7,176 nucleotides of DNA. It comes from Chthoniobacterales bacterium (GTDB lineage Bacteria > Verrucomicrobiota > Verrucomicrobiia > Chthoniobacterales > UBA10450). The translations under genes and the position numbers were made by a program. Positions 1 to 6,406 of this stretch are shown in pieces. A model generated the notes under the pieces. It ran no database searches. It was not told the origin of the DNA and saw nothing but the letters and a program-made list of their open reading frames with translations. The stretch lies in contig JAICXG010000149.1 of the NCBI GenBank assembly GCA_025980625.1, positions 1-7,176 of the forward strand, read 5' to 3'. Every line of letters begins with the position of its first letter. Position 1 is the stretch's first letter.

Positions 1-959
1 CGCAATTCGCTGCGCGCAAAATACCACTGTGCGAGCGCCTGGCGCGGCTGCGCCGAATCGCGCATCCAGCGCTCCAGCTCATGGGTGGAAGGTTTGCGTT
101 CCTTTTGGTAAAGCTGATCGAGCTTGGCAAAGACTGCCGGTAACGCCGGATCTTCCGGATGATGATCAATGAACTGCTCGAGTACGTCGTCACCCGCTTC
201 CGGAGTGCCAGTCTCTAGATGCGCGTCGGCGACGGTGAACAGCGTTGCGATGAGGAGCGGATGGGAAACGCCTTCCGGTCGCTTCAGAATCACGCTCAAA
301 GTTTCGATCGCACGGCCCGGGTTTCCCTGTGCGAGGCTGAGCCGGCCTAACAAGAATCGGCGCTCGCTCCGCTCCGTCAGCTGCTGCGGTTTGGTTTCAC
401 GGAGGAGATGATCGGCGGCCACAAGCTCGCCTTTGTCGAGCTGCAAATTCGCAATGCCTAACTTTGCCCGCGTACCCCAGTTCGGAAAACGCTCGAGCGA
501 TTGCAGGACGGCGATTGCTTCGTCGTAACGCCGGAGGGCGCGAAGCGATTCCGCTTCTCCAAGAGTCGCTTCCGCACGCTGGCCAAATTTCTGGTCCGCC
601 GCCACCTCGCGATAAAACGGCAGCGCCTCGGCCCAGCGCCCGAGCGCGGCCAGCGCCTGGGCACGCCAGAACTCGGCTTGGCTGCTTTTCGTTAGGGCGG
701 GACCGCTCAATCTCTCGAGCGCCTGCTCCGGTTTGGCGGTGCGGACAAATGCTTCCGCCAGTTTCACAGTCGAGATTTGGCGCAGGTCGGCAGATGGGTT
801 TTGCGCAAGCAGCGTTTGCAGACGCTCGATCGCCACTTCGGGTACGCCGGCATCCAAAGGTGCGGCCGCGTTTTGCAGCGCGCCAACTGTGTCCGCGCGA
901 GAAAATTCGCCTAACGATACTAAGAGCGCGAGCCCGATCAGCAGGTGGCGTTGCTTCAT
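1..959 (-). CDS. Exported tetratricopeptide-repeat protein, C-terminus beyond the left edge
   Basis: The frame is open for 319 codons from the ATG at 959-957 to the window edge with no stop, so the gene is partial. The N-terminus looks like a signal peptide: Lys/Arg/His at residues 2-5, a hydrophobic stretch LLIGLALLVSL, and a plausible cleavage site after Ser-Arg-Ala (20-22), implying a periplasmic or outer-membrane location. The rest is helical and alanine/leucine-rich with TPR-like units at about 42-86, 95-127, 129-160, 164-192, 199-228 and 235-270; the unit at 95-127 (WRAQALAALGRWAEALPFY) is the clearest. TPR proteins generally act as protein-binding scaffolds; I cannot name a partner. 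The start is fixed by the ATGA overlap with the uvrA stop (TGA 958-956), which suggests translational coupling; a GGAG lies 17 bases upstream, too far for a normal ribosome site. Other possibilities are a BamD/CpoB-like envelope protein or an unrelated TPR lipoprotein-like factor. Confidence 0.85.
   Translation of the reverse strand, partial: MKQRHLLIGLALLVSLGEFSRADTVGALQNAAAPLDAGVPEVAIERLQTLLAQNPSADLRQISTVKLAEAFVRTAKPEQALERLSGPALTKSSQAEFWRAQALAALGRWAEALPFYREVAADQKFGQRAEATLGEAESLRALRRYDEAIAVLQSLERFPNWGTRAKLGIANLQLDKGELVAADHLLRETKPQQLTERSERRFLLGRLSLAQGNPGRAIETLSVILKRPEGVSHPLLIATLFTVADAHLETGTPEAGDDVLEQFIDHHPEDPALPAVFAKLDQLYQKERKPSTHELERWMRDSAQPRQALAQWYFARSEL
689..697 (-). repeat. Nonamer word variant CCCTAACGA
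   Basis: This copy has the core CCTAACG with C instead of G at the first base. It is read sense in the TPR gene as Leu89-Thr90, using the uncommon leucine codon CTA. Confidence 0.6.
909..917 (+). repeat. Nonamer word GCCTAACGA
   Basis: Exact copy, antisense to the TPR gene, which reads it as Ser15-Leu16-Gly17 (TCG TTA GGC) inside the signal peptide. Confidence 0.7.
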
Positions 960-3907
960 TTCGTTTGGCGGAACTGCTCCGTATCGAAGCGGGATCCATC
1001 GAGTCCGCTTCGCTCCGCTCGGGCCGACCTGGTTAACAATGGATGCAGATACTGCGCGGTGTAGCTGGGCCCGACCTGCGCGATATCCTCGGGCGGGCCG
1101 GCGGCAACGATTTCTCCGCCGCCTTCGCCGCCTTCCGGCCCGAGATCGATCACCCAATCGGCGCACTTGATCATCTCAAGGTTGTGCTCGATCACGACGA
1201 GCGTGTTCCCGGCATCGCGCAACTTCATGAGCACCTGGAGCAGTTTCTCGATGTCGGCAAAGTGCAATCCGGTCGTCGGTTCGTCGAGGATGTAAAGGGT
1301 GCGACCGGTCGCCTTTTTCGCCAGCTCGGTCGCGAGCTTGACTCGTTGCGCTTCGCCTCCGGAAAGGGTCGTGCCGGCCTGGCCGAGTCGCAGATAGCCG
1401 AGCCCGACATCCTGGAGCGCGCTCAATTTATCCGCCACGGTCGGGACATTGCGAAAAAAACGCGCCGCCTCATCGACCGTCATGTCGAGCACGTCGGCGA
1501 CATTTTTACCCTTGTAGGTGATCTCGAGGGTTTCGCGATTGTAGCGTTTGCCCTGGCAGACCTCGCAGACCGCGTAGGCATCGGCGAGAAAATGCATCTC
1601 GATTTTGATCAGGCCGTCGCCCTGACAATTTTCGCAGCGGCCGCCTTTCACGTTAAAGCTGAAGCGTCCCGCGCTGTAGCCACGAATGCGCGAGGCCGGC
1701 AACTGGCTAAACAAATCGCGAATCGGAGTGAACGCGCCCGTGTAGGTGACCGGGTTGGAGCGCGGAGTGCGGCCGATCGCGCTCTGGTCGATGATGATGG
1801 CCTTGTCGATCTGATCGAGTCCGCGGAGTGCGCGATGTTCCCCGGGCCGATCTTTTGAGTTGTAGAAATAGCGGAACAATGCGCGCCGCAAGATGTCGTC
1901 GACCAGGGTCGATTTTCCGCTTCCCGACACGCCGGTGACGCAGGTGAGACAGCCTAACGGAAAGCCCACGGTGACGTCCTTGAGATTGTTCTCGCGTGCA
2001 CCGACGATCGTGAGCCAGCCCTCGCTGGCCCCCGGCGGGGTTCGCGGCGCGGTGCGATAGCGCGGGATCGCGATCCTGGAGCGGCCGGCAAGATAGCTCG
2101 CGGTCGGTGAATCTTTCGCCCGAAGAATTTCCTCGAGCGTCCCTTTGGCTACGACTTCGCCGCCGCGCGGACCGGCCCCCGGCCCGAGATCAAGAATGTA
2201 ATCGGCGGCCCGGATCGTCTCCTCATCGTGCTCGACGATGATGACGGAATTGCCGAGATCGCGCAGCCTCCGCAGCGTGCCGATGAGCCGGGCATTATCG
2301 CGCTGGTGCAATCCGATGCTGGGCTCATCGAGCACATAAAGGACGCCGGCCAACCCGGAGCCGATCTGGGTCGCGAGCCGGATGCGCTGCGCTTCCCCGC
2401 CGGACAAGGTGCCGCTCTCGCGATTGAGGGTGAGATAATCGAGGCCGACCTCGAGGAGAAACTCGAGCCGGGAAGAAATTTCCTGCACCACTTCCGAAAC
2501 GATCGTGCGTTGCTGGGGCCTGAGCTGGAGTTGCCTAACGAATCGCGCGGCGGCCGCGATTGTTTGTTCGCAGAACTGATGAATGTTCAGCTCCCGTCCA
2601 CTTTCTTCTGTGATCGTGATGGCAAGAATCTCCGGCTTAAGCCGCGCGCCGTGACACACAGAACAGGCCGAGCGATTCATGAAAGCGCGAATCCGGCTGC
2701 GCGTGATTTCGCTTTCCGTTTGTTCGTAGAGCCGTTCCAGCTGCGGGAGCAAACCTTCGAACGGTCGCGCCGTTTTCGTCGCGCCTCGTCCATTGCCGCC
2801 GAAGCTCATCTCGATCGCCTGGTCGCCGGTGCCGAAATAAAGCGCGTTCTTGAATGCTTCCGGCAACTCGGCGAACGGCACTCCGTCCGAGACACGGAAA
2901 TGCCTAACGAGGGCGTTTTGCAAGCCGCGATAGTAAGCCTGCATCCGTTTTGTCCCGCGCCGCCACGGCACGATCGCGCCTTCCGCGAGCGACTTTGTTG
3001 GATCGGTCACCATCAAATCCGGATCGGCCACAAGCTGGGTGCCCAAGCCGTGACAGGCTGGACACGCGCCGAGATGGCTGTTGAAGGAAAAATGCCTGGG
3101 GGTGAGTTGCCCTAACGAAAAGTTGGTTTCCGGATTTCCGTAGTCAGTCGAGTAGCGGATTTCCTCCCATTCGCCCGCCGTCGCCTGCCGCAACACGACC
3201 AGCTTGTTCCCGCCCCACTTCAATGCCGTCTCGACCGAATCGGCGAGGCGTGCGCGCAAGCCCTCGCGAATCACGAGCCGATCCACCACCGCTTCGATCG
3301 TGTGCCGCTCGCCTTTTTTTAACCGGATCGGCTCGGGCCGTCCCAGCTCGATAATGTCGCCGTCGACGCGAATGCGGACAAAACCTTCGCGCCTGGTTTT
3401 CTCAATCACGTCGCGGAATTCGCCGATCTCATTCCGAACCAACGGCGCCAGCAGGATCACCTTCGTCTCTTCGCGATCAGCGAGAATTTGATCGACAATC
3501 TGCTGGGCGGTTTGGCGGAAAATCGGCCGGCCGGTAAGCGGGTCGTGCGGCTGGCCGACCGCGGAAAAAAGCACCCGCAGGTAATCGTAAACTTCCGTCG
3601 TCGTGGCGATGATCGAGCGCGGGTTGGTGCCGGAAGAGCGCTGCTCGATCGCGATCGCGGGGGAAAGCCCTTCGATGAAATCGACATCCGGCTTTTCCAT
3701 CTGATCGAGGAACTGCCGGGCGTAAGCGGAGAGGCTCTCGACGTAACGGCGCTGTCCCTCGGCGTAAAGCGTATCGAAGGCGAGCGAGGATTTTCCGGAA
3801 CCGCTCAGCCCAGTAATGACAACCAGCTTTTCCCGGGGAATCTCGACGTGCAGATTCTTGAGATTATGCTGGCGCGCTCCACTGATTTTGATACTCTTTG
3901 CTGCCAT
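956..3907 (-). CDS. uvrA: UvrA, excinuclease ABC subunit A
   Basis: UvrA is the cytoplasmic damage-recognition ATPase of nucleotide excision repair; as a dimer it loads UvrB on lesions. At 983 residues it is slightly longer than the usual about 940. Both ABC modules are intact: Walker A at 33-40 and 659-666 (GLSGSGKS, GVSGSGKS), LSGGEAQ signatures at 501-507 and 848-854, Walker B with DEP at about 525-530 and 873-878, and H-loop histidines 560 and 908. Zinc-binding cysteine pairs are at 282/285 with 415/418, and at 758/761 with 781/784. The region between residues about 115 and 280, which holds the UvrB-binding domain, is present, so this is housekeeping UvrA rather than the shorter UvrA2 type. 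About 25 residues past the usual YL-x-P-L end form a charged tail. The start (ATG 3907-3905) gives the canonical short lead into SIKISGARQHNLKN. No SOS box or Shine-Dalgarno is evident in the 68-base divergent gap. The TGA overlaps the next gene's ATG. Confidence 0.98.
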   Translation of the reverse strand: MAAKSIKISGARQHNLKNLHVEIPREKLVVITGLSGSGKSSLAFDTLYAEGQRRYVESLSAYARQFLDQMEKPDVDFIEGLSPAIAIEQRSSGTNPRSIIATTTEVYDYLRVLFSAVGQPHDPLTGRPIFRQTAQQIVDQILADREETKVILLAPLVRNEIGEFRDVIEKTRREGFVRIRVDGDIIELGRPEPIRLKKGERHTIEAVVDRLVIREGLRARLADSVETALKWGGNKLVVLRQATAGEWEEIRYSTDYGNPETNFSLGQLTPRHFSFNSHLGACPACHGLGTQLVADPDLMVTDPTKSLAEGAIVPWRRGTKRMQAYYRGLQNALVRHFRVSDGVPFAELPEAFKNALYFGTGDQAIEMSFGGNGRGATKTARPFEGLLPQLERLYEQTESEITRSRIRAFMNRSACSVCHGARLKPEILAITITEESGRELNIHQFCEQTIAAAARFVRQLQLRPQQRTIVSEVVQEISSRLEFLLEVGLDYLTLNRESGTLSGGEAQRIRLATQIGSGLAGVLYVLDEPSIGLHQRDNARLIGTLRRLRDLGNSVIIVEHDEETIRAADYILDLGPGAGPRGGEVVAKGTLEEILRAKDSPTASYLAGRSRIAIPRYRTAPRTPPGASEGWLTIVGARENNLKDVTVGFPLGCLTCVTGVSGSGKSTLVDDILRRALFRYFYNSKDRPGEHRALRGLDQIDKAIIIDQSAIGRTPRSNPVTYTGAFTPIRDLFSQLPASRIRGYSAGRFSFNVKGGRCENCQGDGLIKIEMHFLADAYAVCEVCQGKRYNRETLEITYKGKNVADVLDMTVDEAARFFRNVPTVADKLSALQDVGLGYLRLGQAGTTLSGGEAQRVKLATELAKKATGRTLYILDEPTTGLHFADIEKLLQVLMKLRDAGNTLVVIEHNLEMIKCADWVIDLGPEGGEGGGEIVAAGPPEDIAQVGPSYTAQYLHPLLTRSARAERSGLDGSRFDTEQFRQTK
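985..1012 (-). repeat. 8-bp inverted repeat in the uvrA 3' end
   Basis: CGAAGCGG (985-992) and its exact complement CCGCTTCG (1005-1012) are separated by 12 bases. In the uvrA transcript they could form an 8-bp stem about 26 bases upstream of the TPR start codon. No U-run follows, so it does not look like an intrinsic terminator. It lies inside the unusual C-terminal tail codons of uvrA. A role in modulating coupling or mRNA processing is possible but unproven. Confidence 0.4.
1952..1960 (+). repeat. Nonamer word variant GCCTAACGG
   Basis: Last base differs from the consensus. uvrA reads it antisense as Pro650-Leu651-Gly652, with Leu encoded by TTA. Confidence 0.6.
2533..2541 (+). repeat. 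Nonamer word GCCTAACGA
   Basis: Exact copy, antisense in uvrA, in a different frame: Val457-Arg458 as GTT AGG. Confidence 0.7.
2902..2910 (+). repeat. Nonamer word GCCTAACGA
   Basis: Exact copy, antisense in uvrA: Val334-Arg335 as GTT AGG. Confidence 0.7.
3110..3118 (+). repeat. Nonamer word variant CCCTAACGA
   Basis: First base differs from the consensus. uvrA reads it antisense as Ser264-Leu265-Gly266 with TTA for Leu. Confidence 0.6.
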
Positions 3908-3975
3908 CGGGCGGGATGTGTAGAACCTATCAGTGAAGCACGCCGGCCCGTTTTCTCCAGCGATTTGAAACGATC

Positions 3976-4236
3976 ATGACCGAGCCGGCTCGCACATTGT
4001 CCGCAGAGGAAATCACTCAGCTGCAAAAGAAATTCAGCGAGATCAAACACTCAATAAATAACGCGCTCGCCGTCATGATGGCTCTTTCGGAGATGTCGCA
4101 GCGGCGTCCCGATTACGCGGAAAAGCTTGCCAGCACAGTGCTTTCGAAGGCGCCGCAGATTGTCAGCAGCCTGCAGGAGTTCACGCAGGCGTTGAATGAC
4201 AAAGCCGGCACTCCGTCGGGAAAAAAACCGGCCTAA
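3976..4236 (+). CDS. Small protein resembling an isolated histidine-kinase DHp (H-box) domain
   Basis: This is an 86-residue cytoplasmic-type protein with no signal peptide or membrane segment. Residues 11-73 read as two amphipathic helices joined by a short turn near Arg43-Arg44-Pro45. The first contains Lys24-His25-Ser-Ile-Asn28-Asn29 followed by LAVMMALSEM, closely resembling the H-box helix of HisKA-type sensor kinases (typically H-E/D-x-x-N/T, then N/P-L-x-x-I). No ATP-binding domain follows: a short Gly/Lys/Pro tail ends at TAA 4234-4236. The acidic residue normally after the histidine is Ser26, so canonical kinase or phosphatase chemistry is doubtful. It is divergent from uvrA across 68 bases and convergent with the glycosyltransferase gene. 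An in-frame TGA at 3934-3936 bounds the ORF upstream; no Shine-Dalgarno precedes the ATG. It may be a phosphotransfer or dimerisation module, or a helical hairpin of unrelated function. That it is a gene is fairly likely; the DHp relation is inference. Confidence 0.72.
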   Translation: MTEPARTLSAEEITQLQKKFSEIKHSINNALAVMMALSEMSQRRPDYAEKLASTVLSKAPQIVSSLQEFTQALNDKAGTPSGKKPA

Positions 4237-4239
4237 CGA
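4231..4239 (+). repeat. Nonamer word GCCTAACGA spanning a stop codon
   Basis: Exact copy whose TAA (4234-4236) is the stop codon of the 86-residue DHp-like gene. Confidence 0.7.
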
Positions 4240-4316
4240 ACGCTGCGCGCCCAGCCTGAGTTGTCCCTAAACTGGTCTCGCTGAGTTTTCATCCCATCAT
4301 CGTTTCTGCCGCAGCT

Positions 4317-5417
4317 TCACAACCCGAGTAACATCTCCGCGATCTCGAGTGACGCGCGAGGGCGGCTCAAGCGCGCGATGTTCACCGACCAATCACGCCA
4401 GACGCGCGCGCCATCGGCGAAAGCTCGCCGCACCGTCTGTAGGATCGCGTCCGAATCAGTCGCGATCGCGCCCGAGCCGGTTTCAACGATCAAGCGCGCG
4501 TTGCCCTCTTCCTGTCCGGGCACGACTTGATTGATGATCATCGGGCATTTCGCGGCGATCGTCTCTTGCACGGTCGCGCCACCGGCTTTGCTGATAAGAA
4601 GATGGCTCTCGAGCATCAGCCTCGGCATGTCGTCGGCCCAGCCGATGATCGCGAAATTCCGGCGCAGCTCGGCGCGCAAATTCTCGATCGCTTGCTGCAG
4701 GCGGGAATTGCGCCCGACCGTGACGGTCAATTTGAATTCGGGCGAACTCGTTAGGCGGCGAATCACCTCCGGCGCGACCCTGCCGCCGGCGTTGATCATG
4801 TAAAGGATCTGATAGCCTTGCTCCGCGTTCGGTGCTCGACGCCGCTCGCCCAGCTCCGCAAATTTCGGCGAAACCGGAAACCCGAGGGTACGCACGATCT
4901 CTCGCGGGACATTTCTCTGCTCGACCACTGCGGCCGTAAGTTCGTTAGGCACAAGAAACAGATCGGCCGTGGCTCCGAGCCAGATGGCGTTGACCGTGAT
5001 CGAGTCGGTGATGCAAACCACCTGCCGGAACGGCGCCGATGCTCCGCCCATGATGCTTTCGATGAGATGAGGATAAGCGGGATAGACCGAGACCACGGCC
5101 GTCGGCTGAAAGCGCAGGAGCAATTGCGCGAGCCGCGCTTTTGCCAGAAAGAGCCAGCCCATCTTCGGCGCAAATTTGTCCTGCCGGTCGAGCCAGTTGT
5201 AAAACCGGCCCCAGGTGCGCGGGGCGCGGTTGATCGCCGCCAGATAAGCCTTGCGGGCAAGGTCATTGGCGACTCCGTAGGCCTCGGCAAAAATGTCGTG
5301 CAATTCGACCGTCGCCGCTCCGCCCGAGACCTCGGCGAGCCCGTCCCGGATCCCGCGGGCGGCGCTGTTGTGGCCTTCGCCAAAGCCGGCCGTCAGGATC
5401 AGGATGCGATTCTCCAT
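4317..5417 (-). CDS. MGDG-synthase/UgtP-like glycosyltransferase (GT28-type fold)
   Basis: The 366 residues match the two-domain architecture of the monogalactosyldiacylglycerol synthase / processive diacylglycerol glucosyltransferase family, which transfers a sugar from a UDP-sugar onto diacylglycerol at the inner membrane face. The N-terminal domain begins ILILTAGFGEGHNSAA with the family glycine-rich GEGH loop (13-16) and a conserved-looking VSVYPAYPHLIE (109-120). The C-terminal nucleotide-binding domain has ISKAGGATVQETIA (275-288) and the diagnostic PGQEEGNA (300-307). No signal peptide or membrane span is visible, consistent with a peripheral enzyme. In the acceptor-side motif, commonly TD-x-x-x-H-x-x-W, this protein has TDSITVNAIW, with Asn143 where a histidine is often found; substrate specificity is therefore uncertain. 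The ATG at 5417-5415 is directly abutted by a copy of the repeated nonamer instead of a Shine-Dalgarno. It is divergent from the YihY-family gene and may share control with it. The exact sugar and lipid cannot be read from sequence. Confidence 0.9.
   Translation of the reverse strand: MENRILILTAGFGEGHNSAARGIRDGLAEVSGGAATVELHDIFAEAYGVANDLARKAYLAAINRAPRTWGRFYNWLDRQDKFAPKMGWLFLAKARLAQLLLRFQPTAVVSVYPAYPHLIESIMGGASAPFRQVVCITDSITVNAIWLGATADLFLVPNELTAAVVEQRNVPREIVRTLGFPVSPKFAELGERRRAPNAEQGYQILYMINAGGRVAPEVIRRLTSSPEFKLTVTVGRNSRLQQAIENLRAELRRNFAIIGWADDMPRLMLESHLLISKAGGATVQETIAAKCPMIINQVVPGQEEGNARLIVETGSGAIATDSDAILQTVRRAFADGARVWRDWSVNIARLSRPRASLEIAEMLLGL
4748..4756 (-). repeat. Nonamer word GCCTAACGA
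   Basis: Exact copy, sense in the glycosyltransferase gene: Leu222-Thr223 with the uncommon codon CTA. Confidence 0.7.
4942..4950 (-). repeat. Nonamer word GCCTAACGA
   Basis: Exact copy, sense in the glycosyltransferase gene: Pro157-Asn158-Glu159. Confidence 0.7.
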
Positions 5418-5426
5418 TCGTTAGGC
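5418..5426 (-). repeat. Nonamer word GCCTAACGA abutting a start codon
   Basis: Exact copy immediately upstream of the glycosyltransferase ATG (5417-5415), occupying the place where a ribosome-binding site and spacer would be expected. Confidence 0.7.
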
Positions 5427-5487
5427 GCGGCTTCGCCGGAGAGTTTAATGGCAATCCCGGTACGGCAAAGTAAACTTTCGCCCGACG
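5418..5487. promoter_or_regulatory. Divergent intergenic region with a 6-bp inverted repeat and weak promoter-like hexamers
   Basis: This 70-base gap must hold the 5' signals of both the glycosyltransferase (minus) and the YihY-family gene (plus). AGTTTA (5443-5448) and TAAACT (5471-5476) form an inverted repeat 22 bases apart. Each half reads TAAACT outward on its own strand, a 4/6 match to a -10 box. ATGGCA (5448-5453) lies 17 bases before the plus-strand hexamer, and TTGCCG lies 15 bases before the minus-strand one, both 4/6 to a -35. Overlapping divergent promoters are possible, but the matches are weak and no operator is recognised. Confidence 0.25.
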
Positions 5488-6378
5488 ATGAGATTGCTTC
5501 GCTTCTATGGCCGCGTCACGCGCCGGCTCGTCTGGGAAACGGCGACCGACGAGACAATGGGATTGGCGGCGCAGATGGCTTATCAATTTCTTTTTACTCT
5601 CGCGCCCGGTCTGCTTTTTCTCTGGCATCTGCTCGGGCTTTTCGGGACCGACCCAGCCCGCCTGCACAAGATGATGGGCGTGGTCCGCGCCTTTCTCCCG
5701 CCCGATCCGCGGGTCCAGGAGATCCTCGATTCCGTCGTGGCCAACGTCCTTGTGACCGGAAGCAGCGGATGGGTCGGGACGGCGGGGATTTTCCTCGGGA
5801 TTTATCTAGGCACGATGTTCATCTCCACCATCTCCTATGCGCTTAGCCGCACCCATGAGGCGAAGGATGAGCATCGCTGGTCGAAATATTTCATCTCCCT
5901 TCTGCTCCTTTTCTGGTTTGGGATCACGATTCTCTTTGCTTTCAACCTGATCGTTTTCGGCGAAACCCTCGCTGGCCTCGCTGAGGTCAATCTGCAGCTT
6001 GGCGTTCCGCTCCAGAACTGGGTCGCAGCCCTTAACCTTCCCCTCACAGCAGTCGCGCTCGTCGTTCTTGCTCTCGCGCTCTATCTCCTGACGCCGAGCA
6101 ATTACCTGACGATCCGGCAGGCGCTACCGGGCGCGATCTTCTTTTCCGTCGGCTGGCTCACAGTGACCAAGCTCTTCCAGTTCTATGTCGCGCGCTATGA
6201 TCGCTATAACCCGACTTACCTTGCGCTCGCCTCCATTATCATGCTGCTCACCTGGATGTACCTCACCTGTCTCTTTCTCCTCCTCGGGGGGAAACTGAAC
6301 AAGATCCTGCGGCGCGAACGCAAACGAGCCGCCGCTTACCAGATCGGAGCGACGGAAGGCGCGCCTCAGGCCGCCTGA
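5488..6378 (+). CDS. YihY/BrkB-family inner-membrane protein
   Basis: The 296-residue protein has the length and layout of the YihY/virulence factor BrkB family (earlier mislabelled ribonuclease BN). About six membrane segments are visible at roughly 28-52, 92-118, 134-157, 181-202, 212-233 and 244-268. Family-type features include the N-terminal Gln29-Met-Ala-Tyr followed by an F-T-L-A-P-G segment (36-41), the GWVGTAGIFLGIYLGT helix (94-109), and the closing WMYLTCLFLLLGGKLNKI (256-273), ending in a basic Arg/Lys cytoplasmic tail. The family's biochemical activity is not settled; transport roles have been proposed. The start ATG is bounded by an in-frame TAA at 5446-5448; no Shine-Dalgarno is seen. 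The next gene starts 28 bases after the TGA on the same strand, so co-transcription with the amidase is likely. The coding region lacks any copy of the nonamer that is frequent elsewhere in the window. Confidence 0.93.
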   Translation: MRLLRFYGRVTRRLVWETATDETMGLAAQMAYQFLFTLAPGLLFLWHLLGLFGTDPARLHKMMGVVRAFLPPDPRVQEILDSVVANVLVTGSSGWVGTAGIFLGIYLGTMFISTISYALSRTHEAKDEHRWSKYFISLLLLFWFGITILFAFNLIVFGETLAGLAEVNLQLGVPLQNWVAALNLPLTAVALVVLALALYLLTPSNYLTIRQALPGAIFFSVGWLTVTKLFQFYVARYDRYNPTYLALASIIMLLTWMYLTCLFLLLGGKLNKILRRERKRAAAYQIGATEGAPQAA

Positions 6379-6379
6379 C

Positions 6380-6404
6380 TTCGCGAACTTGATCCGATCG
6401 CGAA
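6380..6404 (+). repeat. 7-bp inverted repeat just before the amidase start
   Basis: TTCGCGA (6380-6386) and TCGCGAA (6398-6404) are exact complements with an 11-base loop, filling nearly all of the 28-base gap between the YihY-family stop and the amidase ATG at 6407. The stem would cover the position where a ribosome site is expected. There is no U-run, so it is not a terminator. It may be a translational control hairpin or chance in GC-rich DNA. Confidence 0.35.
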
Positions 6405-6406
6405 AC

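Noticed and set aside
397..999. Minus-strand open frame of 200 codons
   Set aside because: It is out of frame with the TPR gene, which has a signal peptide, helical repeats and the ATGA junction; the alternative frame is Arg/Cys/Ser-rich noise.
1043..1858. Long plus-strand open frame (271 codons) opposite uvrA
   Set aside because: It lies entirely antisense to the conserved second ABC half of UvrA; long antisense frames are expected in GC-rich genes, and its translation shows no family features.
2228..3115. Plus-strand open frame of 295 codons
   Set aside because: It is antisense to uvrA residues about 265-560, with arginine/glutamate-rich shadow composition and no recognisable motif.
956..3907. 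UvrA2-type (drug-resistance) paralogue
   Set aside because: The UvrB-binding domain region missing in UvrA2 is present between residues about 115 and 280.
3908..3975. SOS (LexA) box or clear promoter before uvrA
   Set aside because: I found no palindromic LexA-like site and no -35/-10 pair at acceptable spacing on either strand.
4237..4316. Possible bidirectional terminator between convergent genes
   Set aside because: Only short or very distant complementary stretches (for example GCTGCG/CGCAGC about 60 bases apart) and no stem followed by a U-run.
4818..5846. Plus-strand open frame of 342 codons crossing the glycosyltransferase and the YihY-family start
   Set aside because: It conflicts with two well-supported genes and has shadow-like composition.
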